Source of the DNA: Ectocarpus siliculosus
Lineage: Eukaryota > Sar > Phaeophyceae > Ectocarpales > Ectocarpaceae
Direction: 5' to 3'
NCBI GenBank assembly: GCA_000310025.1
Contig: FN649743.1
Location: forward strand, 2,966,626 to 3,030,625
DNA length: 64,000 nt
Part shown: positions 33,810 to 46,249 of the stretch, one piece after another
Layout: each line of letters opens with the position of its first letter
Position numbering within the stretch: the first letter of the stretch is position 1
Notes under the pieces: generated by a model
Databases searched by the model: none
What the model saw: the letters and a program-made list of their open reading frames with translations, nothing else
What the model was told of the DNA's origin: nothing
Made by a program: the position numbers and the translations under genes

Positions 33810-34900
33810 TCACAGCAGGACGCGTTTCCGCGGCAGTCGAGAAAGGAAGTCGGCGTTACCGTTCGTGGAACCATTGCGGTACTCAAGAGTATAAGTGTAA
33901 GCGGTAAGAAACCCTAGGCATCGTTGTACGTGGGCGTTGTTCTCACTAACCTTCACCAGTGCTCGAGAGACTTGTGTTCGGTGAAAATCTTGAAGTGGGT
34001 ACCCCAGAGATACCCACGGAGGCGGTAAATGCACCAAATGATGCTGCCGGCTTCAAGATCAAGAGGAGTCCAATGACGCTCAGATTCAAAAGTCGCCCGA
34101 CTTACGAAAACGATAGGTCGAACAGAACCATCAGGTTGCTCTTGTTCAAGAGTGCCACCAAATCCATCGCGGCTCGCGTCACAATAGGGGCGAAAAGGCC
34201 GCGACCCGTCAGAGACGGTATCCCAGTCTGGATACACCGAAACTGGCGGGGTTGTTAATTCGGCAAGAAATTGCCTTTCGGCGGGTTCCATTGCATCCGT
34301 GAACTCAAACCGCAATTGTGTACGTATGGATGAAGAATATGGTCTCGCTCGATGGGTGTCGAGACAGCATGTTCGTTCGCTTTCCGTCAGTTCTTGTTCG
34401 TATGCATTCCTGTGATATTGCACGATATAACCTGTCAAACCGGTGTTGCGTTAGAGCGACCGTTCGGGTGGCGTCGGTTTCTACGGTAAGGAGCCTAATC
34501 CGAGGCGTTCCAAACGTGGAGTAAACTCGCCTTGCTCTCCTCTATACTGTCCGTCTTCATGTGAATATTCCCCTGTTACTTGGTTTCTTTGGTGCTCGCC
34601 TCCTTAGGAGTTGGGATCGTAGCCCTCTGAAGTTTGCCTGGATCGAAATGCCCCCATTCTTGGTCGATATCCTGTCTTCGGTACTCGCTACTGATACTTT
34701 GAAGTATTTTAGAACCTTACGTAGTTTGCGTTTTTCAGAGAGCCCGGACCTGTGCAGTGCTTACCTTATTGACAAATATGCTCCTCGGTTGTCTTGGCGT
34801 TGATTTGAGTTCGCGCTTGGAGTCTCAGCGCCTGTACACTTGGTGTTAAAAATGGGTCACGGTAACTTAATGTATGTATGCCACGAAAACGTAATGCGCC
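33810..34900 (-). pseudogene. Ty3/gypsy RT-RNase H relic
   Basis: The minus-strand frame 34438-33953 reads an RNase H domain: FRPYCDASRDGFGGTLEQ, PIVFVSRATFESERHW and FTEHKSLEHW. The second frame, 34037-33810, continues with CLGFLTAYTYTLEYRNGS and NADFLSRLP, the usual end of gypsy RNase H. A frameshift separates them near 33955. Upstream (to about 34900) fragments such as AKTTEEHICQ and KLQRATIPTPKEAST resemble the end of a gypsy RT but are broken by stops. LTRs were not identified. Confidence 0.75.
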
Positions 34901-36938
34901 CACGAAGAATTGGTCCTGAAACTGTGGACGGCAAGTGACGAATTTGCATCGTTTTCTTCAATGTGTGTATGTCGAGCCTGATTGTTCAACGGCGGGCTCT
35001 GCTCAGCACGTCCGGCTTCAGCGCGTGCTATCTCGTCCAAGGTATTGTAGCGATATACCGTTCACCCGGACGTGCCAGATATCGTATCGTCGGTCCCTGC
35101 TATGGTGCCTGCGGAGAGTCAGGACTCGGAGAATGGAACGACCGCCTTAGAGGGTAAGCTGCCATCCAATAGCTTTTCGTTGCGAATGAGAGTGTTCGTC
35201 GTCGTTTCAGGTATTGCTAAAATGGCGGGAATCTGTTTCCAGTGCAACCTCTTTGGGTGCTATGATCCTCTTTCATGTTGCGCAGTGTGTCGATCGATGG
35301 CCCCCGTCCCACTTCCCATTGCAATGCGAACACCTACTTCTAAACGTATCTGCAGGTTGTTGCTTGCACCTGTTGTCTCTCAAGTTATACCGGTATGTAA
35401 GGAAGGGCGTACGGAGGAAATGAAACACTTCTCGCGTAACAGACACCTGGTGCAGCTGGATGCACTCTACCTGGCTAGATCCGCATGGTCACATCGAATG
35501 TTTCGCAGGTTTTTGTTTCAAGTATGAGCTTTGGGCCTAAGAAATGGGTGCACCCGGCGCGATCATAGCCACAGTCGGAAACCCCAAAACCCGGGGCTCG
35601 CAGCCACCGCGTGGCGCCATCTGATCGGCTGCTGCCCGCAGCCACCCAAGTGCATCCGTAACATCATGCTGTGCAAACTTCATTCTATGCTCTGCCGCCA
35701 CCCCTGTCTCCTCCTCTTTTTTAACAGTTGCAATACATGCTCATCTCTCTAAGGGGCGGGCTATTGATCTGGATGACCCAGCACACGCATACACAGACAG
35801 ATGGTGTCCAACGTTCCCAAATGAGCCAGCCTGCTCTCGATTTTTTCCAAATTCCACCTGGAAGCTGTCCAGAGGGAGACCGTTCTCGACACAATGCATT
35901 GCCGCACCCCCCAGCGTCCCAACACTACATTAGAACCAAAAACATCTTCATCACACCTCTTTGAATAAACGTAAACCTCGCAACGGACGCACCGGAGTGC
36001 GAAGTTGATTATGAAAGTATAACGTTCGTTCTCATAATTATTTACGAACGACCCGGTGCCAATTTAAACGTCCCGGTGCGACGTTTCGTCTCGGCACGAA
36101 ATCTAATTCGATCACGCCCTTCTCGTAATTTTCGCGTACCCCTTGTGCCCAATCACTCCCCGTTTTGGAATTATGCCCCGCTGCGCTCTTAGTGAGCTTT
36201 ACGTACTCTGTACGGTTGGGGGGGGCATGAACTAATCTTTTCTTGAGAACACTTTGCCGGTATCGCAAGTCTACGCCTTGATCTGATCAGTAGCTTACGA
36301 CCAATAAAGCGTGTATTTCCTCCCCGGCATCAACACACCTAACACCGCCGTGTGGTGTCACTTGAACGTGTACCGAAGAATCTGACGCCACCTGAACGGT
36401 AGCAATTCAACATGGCCAGACCGGCAGGCCGATCAACGTTTACACTATGCTACGGCCAAGCAACAACGATCACTGGAGTATATATACATGTGTTCCAGTA
36501 CTTGTACAAGCAGAACGTGCGAAGATTCAATATGAACTTTCTTGAGGTTAAGGAAGCCAGGCTCATCAGAAATAAATATTAGAACTTGACCCTAAGAAGA
36601 ACAGGTGCTCAGAAAAGCAGCCTACACGAAACTTATATGGTCGCCGTTGGGATACCCTACAGAGGAAATACGAAACGAGCCTCGGCCAAATCAGAGCTTA
36701 CGGTTAAGCAGTGCCGCCCTCTGCTGCAGTCTCCACACCCATCGAGCGAGACAATACTCCCATACGTACACGCCAGCAGGTGCTAACGCCTCTTGTGGAA
36801 AAATATAGAGCCAGACCCCATAGCGACGTGCTCCGTTGTCAATCCACGCCTTCCCAGGCCGTCAGCAGCCTTGCAGTCGAGTTGACTTATTATTTACATT
36901 TGTGGTGCCGTCATCCTGTGGAGCAACCCGAAAAGAAC
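34901..36938. other. no gene recognised
   Basis: This may include more decayed gypsy pol, but I cannot read a convincing domain. It is the 3' flank of the minus-strand LNR gene. A plus-strand frame at 35072-35527 (Cys-rich) lacks recognisable motifs. Confidence 0.35.
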
Positions 36939-39900
36939 TCATGCCACCTGAGGATACTGGCAGCCTGCAGTCGACATCGTGCCGTGACCAGAACTACCGT
37001 ACGCAGGAGGGGGAGGTTTCACACCGGGAGCGGCAAGAGCGCCAGCAGCATAGCCCGCAGGCGCAGAAAATGTGTTGGTCGCCGTTTGGGCCGAGCCGTG
37101 ACCAGCAGGGGCAGCAGGGGCAGGAGGCTTTGAGGAGCTGCAGCAGCACTCGGAGCACTTGAGGCGACCAGTCGCGAACAACCACATGAAGACGGCGGCA
37201 GCAGCCACAACGGCCACCCCCCCGACTGTTCCACCGACGATAGCGCCCAATGGATCTGCACGGTTGTCATGCGATGCAAAGGGTAGGTGACCAAGGGTGG
37301 ATCGTGTTGATATTGGGGAAAACACTGGCGATACATAGTGCGCACCGTGCACGGGAGAGGATCGGTGTCAGCTCGATTGGAACAGAGTTTTGACGCAACA
37401 TGCACTGCTCGTCCCACGTGCAGCAAGAGCGGAACGAACAAAGAAATGCACATCACGGTCGGTATTCTACAAAGCGCACCAGTTGAACCCACCGACACCG
37501 AACACTTGGGTTGCAGATACATGCACGCATTTCCCGTCTTGCTGGGGATGATACGTGCGCTCGGTGAGGTTGAGAAATGAAACCGGAACCACAAGAAGCC
37601 GCAGGAGAAGCGAACCAGTTGGATAGCCTCGAGAGTACAGTCCACAGTCTATGTTGCTGGGCTTCAAAGGCAAACAGCGATACATATCACGGCGATCCGG
37701 CGTCGTTCCCGCAATTCAATGAACGCCGAAAAAAGGATGACAAACCTACCTTCACTACTATCGTCTAACGCCGACATATCGGTGGCACCACGGATGACGG
37801 ATAGAGCCCCGCCCATGACCGAGGTTGCGCGGTTGTGTCCACGCGAAGGTGGGGAAACATTGCAAGGGATACACGGATGCGACATACAGAGATCATGAGG
37901 TCAGATTACGTTGATAGTGCGCCAAAGTTTCGACGTTTGTACGCGAGCGAGAGTCGAATCTTGGCGCACGTCACACCAACAAAGTTGATTTTACATTGGA
38001 CTAGATAGTCTGTGCCTAAACAAGAAGTGAATGATAGGGATAACATAAAGTACCCGAATTGTTTGTGTAGGAGAGTTTCAACGGTGCGGTCGACGAGGCA
38101 AAGAAGCGGCTCAAGGGTTGCCGCGACAACGAAAGCATGAACCGCAGGGGAGAGGGTGGGAAGAACGACAAATTCCTTCATGTGGGTTTCCCCCTGTGAA
38201 CCCCGGCTGGTCGCCCCAAACCGGGTTGCAAAAGGTTAGAAACCAAAACATCGACCTCCAGCATGAATGGGATCACAAAACACATATCCGAACAAGACCG
38301 GCGCCATCCAGGTCGACTGGGCGGCATCTTTTGATGAACTACTGAGAGTGAATACCTCGCAGGACACAAGATGAGTTGAGTGATCCAACTGCAAATGCAG
38401 AAGCTACGCAGAACAAGACTGGCTGTGTTTTGCGGTTTCCCTCGAACGATTGCTTTCCAGACTCAATTTGTTTCCCAGCTTGAAATCCCCGGCCCCCGCC
38501 GGAAATGCTCGAGCGTCATAGATTACAAATGTATGTCGATACGTTGGGGATTCTGATATCAAGGCGCGCTTCTTCAAGCAAGCGCTGATCGGACCATCGC
38601 ATCCCCAATGCCCGTTTACCGTCATCGGAGGGGCTGTCCTCGGGTATGGTGGGCCCGGGTGTGCTGGGCTTGTCGTCGGTGAGGCAGTCAACTCCGTATT
38701 CGTACTCGTACTCGTACTCGGATTCGTCATCGTAATAATGGTGATCTGAACACAAATTCGTCATCGTTGAAAAAGGTATGTGCGAGCGAGGAGACTGTTG
38801 GGACGGTTGGAGCGGCACATACACGTCGATAGAAACGAAAAGCGGACAAGGGAGGGGAAGGATGTTCCGGGAAAACAACGCGAGTTTGTTACGTTTCAGG
38901 GTAGGCAACCAAGATTGTATTGGATTCAAGTACTACCGATGTCTGTATCTGGGTACTTTCTTCGTTCATTTGCTGCCTGAACCCAACCTTTTTTCAGGGC
39001 TCTTGTTTGACCGAGGTCATCACCATTATACAACCAAGAGGGACTACTACCGCAACCTAACTGAAGAACACTCCTTGGACTGCCGGTGTGGAGCCACCGA
39101 CGAAGAGGTCGCCTCGACCGTGCGAGAAAACATTATGGCCAATACTCGGAAGCACTACTGTACCATCAGCAGCAGGGTAAGCTTGGGTGAAATGTTGTTG
39201 CGAAGTGTGTATGTCGAGGCGTACCGCCCAAAGAAATATCAAGTCTCTTTTTACGATGTTCACCTTCACGTGCGTGTTTACTACAACTAACTGTGTGTAG
39301 CTTTTCGGCCAGAGCTACAAATCACAGCTATGTCTTAGATGGACCTATTGAGGGCAGGGGCTTGACATAGGAGTGATCCATGCCATCATCTGGGCCTAAA
39401 CGACAGCTGCCGCTGCATCTTATTCCACCTATCGAGCACGAAACAAAGGCATCAAAATAATAATTATTTGATAAGTTTTTCATGTTTAACAGAAGATTTT
39501 GGAATAAACGTTTTCAAAATTATGTAAAAAAAGATATTTTTTGCCATTTATCTTTTTTTTGTTGTATTTTTTTTGTCTAAATTTTTTTAATTGACAATCG
39601 GGTGCGGCGTTGTCATCTTTAGGCTTACAGAAGCAGTCCGATGTCGGATCGAGACAGTAGAAGCCGGCAAAACCGCAGCAGTAGGACTCGGTGTCGTCGC
39701 AGTCGCATCCGCAGCCTAGAAGTGCCGGCAACGTTACACGCAACGAGAAGGACGGTGACAGCACGCGAGGAACGTCAGTGCTCGTTTGACGTTGTGAAAT
39801 TGAACGCACACGCGGGAACACATGACCCATCGTTGGTACTTACATGTAGAATGGGCATTTTTGGTCCAGAAGCCGTGATTTATCAATGACTCAAGGTCAC

Positions 39901-42900
39901 CATCTCTATTTCGCAAAAATCAATGGAAGCATCGACCAAAGCCGACAACAAGGTTGGCCGGACGTCTAAGCATTCGTGTACTCGAACCAATCACGGCGTC
40001 CTTCATGTTGACATGCACGGCCGCGAAATGAGAAAATAACATTTTCATCAAGGGTTCAAGTTGCTTGTTCCATAGACAACAGGTACAACGTGCATAGACA
40101 GTGACTGCATGTAGGGCATCCAACAAAAGGTCGAACCATATTATCAACCCAGCGACCATCGGCACGACACAACACCAAAAACAGCGGCTCCCTCTTCGAG
40201 AAGAACCTTGTTCAGACCATGCTCAATGCCGGCCCAGCTCTCGCCAGTCGTTTACTCACAGTCGCCACCATCGTAGGCGCAGTCGGCGTTGTTGTTCGCT
40301 GCGAAAGTCCAACCGAAGAACGGAACAACAACACGATTCAGATTCTCAGTACACAGGGGTAGTTGGTCTGTCTACTAAACCCACCCTGGCTTCCCTCCAT
40401 TCTATGTCGCAGGCAGCATTGGTGCCTCAACCGCAAAGGAGATCCCATAGATTCAACAGCGGACGTGTCCGCCGAAACGGTTTTCCTCTATCGCTGGATC
40501 GACGTTGCCAACGGAGGTGCAGTAGGAACACACAACAAGCGGCAGGAGACAGGCGGAAGCGTATCACAGAGAAGAGTACTGGGGCATACGGGGCATCAAT
40601 CTCGTGTTGCTCTGCCTTGTCCTTGAGGGCATTGGTTTGCTCTGGACGTATTGGCCAGCCTTTAGCTCTTTGGTAGGTTGAAACAAGGTGGCTTTCATGC
40701 ATGGTGTCAGCTGCAGTCCATGAAACCAGACGTGGTGCTGTACCATTGAGTACGGTAAGTGCATTATCATGTGCTCGCCGTAGAGACTAATATGGATTGC
40801 ACATTTAGATCTGTAGTACACTCTCCAATGGTCAAATCCAACTCAAGCAGGAAGTGGACTCGCCACAAACATCCACCACGGGGCGAAGATCTTCGAGAAA
40901 CGACACATAGACTAGACAATACTGTTTCAATGGCTCCTCGGCTATATCCCCATTCTAGAAGATGGAGTGGCCCCACGTATCTCCGGTTCCGTGGAACAGC
41001 AGCGCCACCGACTCACCATCTTCAACACTAGCTGGAACAACGGCCTAGTCGATCGGACGAACCAATGGTTGAGGGTATTCTGGCGTACAAGCCAAACGCT
41101 GTTTGAGCCATGCCCGTCAAACTCAAGGCATACGCTGCACACGGCCTGTCCATCTGATGGCATCATCAATAGCAAATGCGTCAAGCAAACCCACTCACAT
41201 GAGTCGCACATTCCATCACTGATCCACGAAGGTATGCAATCTGCACAACCGTTGAGGCCGGGGAGGCGTCGGGGAGCAGGGGTTGTCGGACACGCATGTA
41301 AGTCTGATGGGATGCAAGTGTATCTGTTTGTTTTTGTCGCGGTCGTTTCGATGTTGAAAATGCATCCCGTTCGAGACGACACTGTTCTTTATCACGTGTA
41401 GATGTTGACAAAGTTCACCCTTGTTTTTGCTCGTTTTGTTTGACGAATGCGTATGTGCTGCAGTTCTTGGAACCCGAACTTTGCCGACGATGCTGTCTCT
41501 GCTTGCGTTCCTCTTACCCGCGTCATTTGATGCCGACTACCGTATCCTACGTTCCACGTCGCCGTTGCGAGTGTCCCTCACTTTCGGCGGACTTGCTAAA
41601 CCGCCCATGGGCCCCATGATGGGCTGCCCATAGACAGCACACGGGCCGCACATGGGCAGTTTGCGCCGCACATGGGCAGAGCGGGGCCCATGGACCCGCC
41701 CATAGGAAATGCCCATGGGGTGCCCATGGCCATGGACCACCCATGGGCAAGCCCATGGTCGTGGGCGTCAATTAGTGCCCTTCAACCGGAACCAGTGTAC
41801 TCCTAAACATTAAATGGTCTGCTTTAGAAGGGCAAATAACGGCCAAAACCCCAAACGCTAACCGTAACGCTAACCCTGACTCAAACCTGAAGTCCGCACG
41901 ATACGTGCTAGGTTGGCGCTTGGTGGCTAAGTTCTAGGTTGTAATGCCCACGGTGGGCACTTCGTTGGCAGTTCATGGGCTGCCCATGGTTGCCCCATCG
42001 GCGGATTAGCAAAACTGCCAGTAGTGTGGGAGATTCTAGGGGGGTCACCTCATCTTACACCTTCGGGTAGGGAGACAAACTTTACGTAAACCTGTACATG
42101 TAGCGTAGATAACGCTGGTCAGCTTTTCGTTTGTGTGTGACTAAAACTTTCTGCACGACATGTGCGAAAAGTCCAGGTTGACAGACAGGTGCGGAAAGCG
42201 AACTGTTTTTGGGTACTCGTTCGTCTTCAGGCAGAGACTATATGTACGTAGCTCGGTTTCCATGAAGACTACTCCACCGACAGGCGATGTTTTCAAAAGA
42301 ATGTTGTTCGCGCAACAAAGTAGGCGAAGCAAGCTAGAAGGCGATGTTTCCCTTGCTACCCTCGTCGAGACGGGCGACATGTGGGCTAGAGGCCGTTCCA
42401 GAAGGTTCGCCGGCGTATGCATTAGAACCTTCTGAAGGTATCCCTTGAGGGGGTCTCGGGATGTCGGCCACCTCTCAGCGCCGGTCTCCAGGTCTACAGA
42501 TGGGATATGCATACACACATACCGGTAGGACCTGACTCCTCAGCGAAAACGCTCCAGCTGGAAACCCGTGGGTCTCAGTTCTGTGACCCCCCCAAATCAC
42601 CCCCCCGCGGTCCCAGATTTCAATTGGTGGGCATAGATTATGCGTCTTGAAACAAATTCGTGCATACCCTTGCCAACGCCGCGTGGGGGGCGGGGAGGCA
42701 AGCCTACGCGTCGGGTGCAGGCGAGGTGGACAGCGGCGGGGAGGGTGTAGAGGACGGCGACTCCGGCGGCGAAGACGTGACGGCAAGAATGCTCTCATCG
42801 GATTCATACCGCTCCCCGAGGTGTTGTTGTTGTCGTTGATCTGTTGTTGCTAGAATCAATTTTTTAACGTGGTTGATACTTCTTACAGCGTTCCGTGGTG

Positions 42901-43518
42901 CATCTCCATGCAGCCAGTCATTGCCCCCGGGTACAGCGGCGAATTCGGCCATCTGGACGAGGAGGATGACTACGCAGACGACTAGATGGACGGCATGGAG
43001 TACGGGACGTATTTCGCTTGCGGACGTGTACGGTCGCCGCCCTTGACAATGCGTTACTGCAGCGTGGAGTGCTCGTGGGGCTAGGCACGGAGAAATGGAG
43101 TTCTGGGAAATCGCTCGACGAATAATGAATGAACGGTACCACTTCTTTTTATGCTTTATCCAGTGCCAAACACGGGTACCTTCCCAGAGAATGACAACTT
43201 GCATACGGTACTCCTTGTACAAATATGAACAAGAGTTTGACCTTTCAGCGGGATAGGCTTGCCCAAACTCCGAAATAAACAAATTGCAACAGCCGGTCGA
43301 TTTGGAGTAGTCACCGTGAGCCTCACGCAAAAGCGGAGGGGCGGCGTCATCACCGCCAACAAGCGCTTACCGGGCGAAGGAGAGGGCGAATAGTAGGATG
43401 GATACGCAGTGTATTCCCCCGAGCTGGTCGACGTAGGGAACGAATAAGTAGTGTATCCCCGCACGCTGCTGAAGCAAAGAACGGAGAGCAGTGCGCCCAT
43501 CTCCCACCGCGGCTTCAT
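36939..43518 (-). CDS. type I membrane protein with LNR (Notch-like) module
   Basis: Six exons join with every intron in phase 1, giving 252 residues: 43518-43371, 41240-41199, 40298-40260, 39715-39629, 38745-38620 and 37255-36939. Exon 1 has a signal peptide (MKPRWEMGALLSVLCFSSVRG) and a Tyr/Ser/Pro-rich stretch. Exons 2-3 give DCIPSWISDGMCDS plus SNNNADCAYDGGD, a calcium-binding LNR pattern. Exon 4 adds the Cys-rich CCGCDCDDTESYCCGF segment. Exon 5 is acidic and Tyr-rich (DDESEYEYEYEYG). Exon 6 has one membrane helix (IVGGTVGGVAVVAAAAVFMW), a Cys-rich juxtamembrane patch (CSECCCSSS) and a Pro/Gly/Ala tail. Introns are 0.8-2.1 kb. A cell-surface receptor or adhesion role is inferred. An upstream in-frame ATG at 43530 is possible, but the one at 43518 gives the cleaner signal peptide. 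Confidence 0.75.
38998..39177 (+). CDS. exon-like frame antisense to the LNR gene intron
   Basis: It is bounded by a strong acceptor (CCTTTTTTCAG|GG) and donor (AGG|GTAAGC). The frame includes LLFDRGHHHYTTKRDYYRN and CRCGATDEEVASTVREN and is hydrophilic. It lies on the strand opposite the LNR gene, inside its fourth intron. I do not recognise a family. It could be an exon of an overlapping gene or a relic. Confidence 0.35.
41601..42003. repeat. clusters of CCCATGGG-type palindromes
   Basis: From 41601 to 41770, words such as CCGCCCATGGGCCCCATGAT, GGGCTGCCCAT, ACATGGGCAG and GCCCATGGGGTGCCCATGGC recur at short irregular spacing. A smaller cluster is at 41945-42003. It lies in the first intron of the LNR gene. 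A related ATGGGAC/CCCAT-rich stretch occurs at 53500-53615. Confidence 0.65.
42231..42985 (+). CDS. exon-like frames antisense to the LNR gene, first intron
   Basis: Three plus-strand pieces look coding. From 42231 (acceptor CGTCTTCAG|GCAGAG) a frame with GDVFKRMLFAQQSRRSKLEG runs to a stop at 42435. A piece ending at 42821 contains VDSGGEGVEDGDSGGEDV and MLSSDSYRSP. It joins in phase (phase 2) to 42889-42985, opened by a good acceptor (CTTCTTACAG|C) and reading VIAPGYSGEFGHLDEEDDYA to a stop. The donor at 42821 (GTGTTG) is weak. Family unknown. Confidence 0.35.
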
Positions 43519-43530
43519 GATCTGTACCAA

Positions 43531-44600
43531 GGACGAAGACCACGAACGAAAGTAATCTGAAATATTGTACCCCGTATCAGACGTGAATTAATATTCAGAT
43601 GGTTTGAATTCTTCGTCAAAAATGTGTGCTACAATGTTGTGAAACAACTGCAAGTAGGCAATGTATGAATCGGTCAACCCAAGGAAGACCGGGGGCGATG
43701 GATGTATGCACTGCAGTATGTGGATGTACGTTTGTTGTTGTTGTTGGTAGGTATTTCGTTGCAGGAAATGCGAACCAGCCGCCATGAGCGCAGATTCGTT
43801 TCTTTGGCATAGTTTCGTCATGTCTAAATATGATATAATATGTCTCGTATCAAGATATTTATATCCAAATCGGGCCTCAGCATTGCTCTCTGAAAAGTAG
43901 ACCCTCAACCAAAACATTCCGGTTTCGATCTTGATGACACGGCAGTATCTGAAAATATAACAATTTCCGCATGCATGCATAGATAGACTACATATATATA
44001 TATGTAAACGTGTACGGACCATGGTTGGCAGAGGTCACATGATGGATACCTCGGCGATGGAACCCCTTAGCGTGCATCACCCACACATCATGGGAATAAT
44101 GTACCCTCGCCAGGGGCGAGGCCCATTGGGACTAAGAAGGGTAGCTCTCAGGACGTTACTTTCCTTTTGTAGAAAACGTCAAAGTTGGGAGAGAAACGGG
44201 GACAATCGGGGCATCGAACCAGTGTCACTATCGTCCTCGACAACGCCAGATAGTTGTTGTGAAGGTAGTCAAAATGACGGACTCGGGTCCATAGTAGACT
44301 GAAGATGGGGCGTTTCCCGTGTTTTCCGATTGATTCCGGAACAATACCCTTACCCCAAGAAAAGTGCACCTTACCAACCTAGGAAACATTTTTCCACGGG
44401 ATCGCCCACCCCCCCGCCCCCAAATACCAGTCGTCGTGCCTGCCGAATGTGAAACGTTTGGTTAGCCGGGATGCCCACAATCAACAGGTGGAATGTTTTT
44501 TTTTTTACCCAGCAATGCGATGATGGCCAGCTTCTGTTTGGTTCGTCCTCGTGAAACGTTGTACGGTATATCGCTCCGTCCCGGCATTGTATGGGTGCAA
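43531..44600. other. no gene recognised
   Basis: This is the 5' flank of the LNR gene, partly AT-rich (43800-44010, with a TATATATATA run near 43994). No supported gene. Confidence 0.35.
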
Positions 44601-44666
44601 GGTCAATGGTCTAACGACTACTGGTATGTACGACATGCGTTTGTTTCCGTGATGAGTACACCCCCC
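44601..44666 (+). repeat. SINE-like short repeat (GGTCAATGG family)
   Basis: GGTCAATGGTCTAACGACTA, a GTACGACATGCG stretch and GATGAGTACACCCCCC match five other places in the window, listed separately. The first part resembles a tRNA D-arm and polymerase III A box. AACATCAAATCCCGCC just downstream is a possible B-box remnant. Confidence 0.55.
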
Positions 44667-44721
44667 AACATCAAATCCCGCCTTGGTAGCAATACAACAA
44701 AACTTTGAGGCCTGTGGTGTG

Positions 44722-44754
44722 TGCGTGTGTGCGTGTGTGTGTGTGTGTGTGTGT
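44722..44754 (+). repeat. (GT)n microsatellite
   Basis: A run of GTGTGC then pure GT dinucleotides. It may be the tail of the minus-strand SINE-like unit next to it. Confidence 0.8.
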
Positions 44755-45058
44755 TTTGCTTCACTCTAAATCAGCGCTCACAGCATTAGTGCCGTTTACT
44801 CCTACCCGTGGACACACAGAAGCGCCCCTCTCTGCCCTCCCCTCCTGCGGTACTTTGCCCTCGGTTTTTAATGCGAGAAGAGTTCAGCACTCTCTTCCCT
44901 CTGTGTACACACGAACTAGCGCCATCCACTAGTCTAGGCCAGGAGCGGAAGCGAGAGAAAAACTCACTTTGCAAGGAAAGCTCGCTTACGCCGGGATTCG
45001 AACCCCTGGCCTGACCTCTAGAAGGTTTCGAGGTTACCAACTAGACCACCGGGGCGAC
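44740..45058 (-). repeat. tRNA-derived SINE-like sequence
   Basis: The minus strand starts GGTCGCCCCGG, TGGTCTAGTTGG (a good A box) and, 45 bases on, GGTTCGAATCC (a perfect B box). The acceptor and T stems do not close (for example AGGGG opposite CCCGG), so this is not a working tRNA. About 240 bp of unrelated body and a CA/GT repeat follow, the usual SINE plan. Confidence 0.55.
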
Positions 45059-46249
45059 CGGATGGTCTTATTCTTTATTCGTCCCGCTACGTTTGAGTGC
45101 GCCCCGAGGTGTTCATTGTTTGGCTAATCTTCGAGGCTCCCCACGGGGGGTATAAGCAGAGAAATCCATGGCAATCCGTTCACATAGGCGCTGATTCGCT
45201 GCTGTCTGCCTGTGTGCTCGAAGCGCTCGAGCGTCGGGCCGGCAGCAGCATCCTAAATCCTGTGCTGGTAGCGCACCGTGCTCGATGAAAAGGATTGGGT
45301 CGATCGGGTCGAAACTTGTAGACCGCAAACAATCCTGAACAGCGTGCATCTCACAATGGCTACAATGGTACACGCAAACAATAGCGGTGCCGTCTGCGTA
45401 CGGTTTTGCGAGATGGTATAGATTCGAGCTGGAGGCGGACTGGAGGCGGACTATCTATGTATTATAGAGGAAAACACAACTTCAAGTACTGCTGTAGTTG
45501 AAAACACACAACAACCCGTAATTGTACATACATGCGAAGACGAGCGGATTTTTGCTCTTGACACATTAGACAATCTCCGCAAGAAGAGTGAGCGGGGTGA
45601 TACACGAGCGGGCAGATGATCGATAATTCGGGTGGCTCAGTTGTGTGTGATGGGAGCGTAGAGCAGCTCGGCCATGACGGGCCGCACGGGTAGGTAAAGA
45701 CGTGTAGACGTGGTGAAAAACGTGTTGTATTCATCGGGGGCGTGCTTGAGCTCGTCATTCCATCACGGCATCAAGTCACGCATAACGCTTTAATACCCAG
45801 AACGAATCTCCATGAATCTCCACCAATCTACTACACTCCCAAGGAAAACACAAAGAAACTTCTTGTCCCTCCGTAGTTCGTCACTGCAATCCCCGCATAT
45901 GTATACGCAATATACCACCCCCATGCTATGCTACGAGTATATCGAATAGCCCCCCTGCTCGTATGCATCGTCATGCTCCAACAAAATATCAAAGTCATCC
46001 TTATCATACCAGTTCATCCCAAAACAAATCAAAACCAAGACAAAATCGAAAACTCCAACACCAAAACAATACCTCCAAAAACAATCAATCGCATACCAAC
46101 TCTTCCAAATCATCAAGAAAAATCCCGAACATTAACCTTCCAAAACACTACCATCTCCACTTGACCCTCTCTATCTCTTGTTCAAACTCGTACATATCCT
46201 CTCTCTTCCACTCAACGGCAAAGCACGATTTGATCCCAAAACACCTCTG
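45059..46249. other. 3' flank of the copia element; possible LTR
   Basis: On the minus strand, downstream of the copia RNase H, an AT-rich stretch is followed by polypurine-like GAGCAGGGGGG (45950-45960) and CATGGGGG with TGGTATATTGCG after it. Either could start a 3' LTR, but with no second LTR in the window its ends cannot be fixed. No other gene was seen. Confidence 0.35.

Noticed and set aside
37664-37885. Extra exon of the LNR gene (ends with a phase-1 GTAGGT donor)
   Set aside because: No acceptor was found upstream, and the neighbouring exons already join in phase without it.
44985-45058. Possible functional tRNA gene (A box and B box present, minus strand)
   Set aside because: The acceptor and T-arm stems do not pair and no consistent anticodon stem forms; kept as SINE-like instead.
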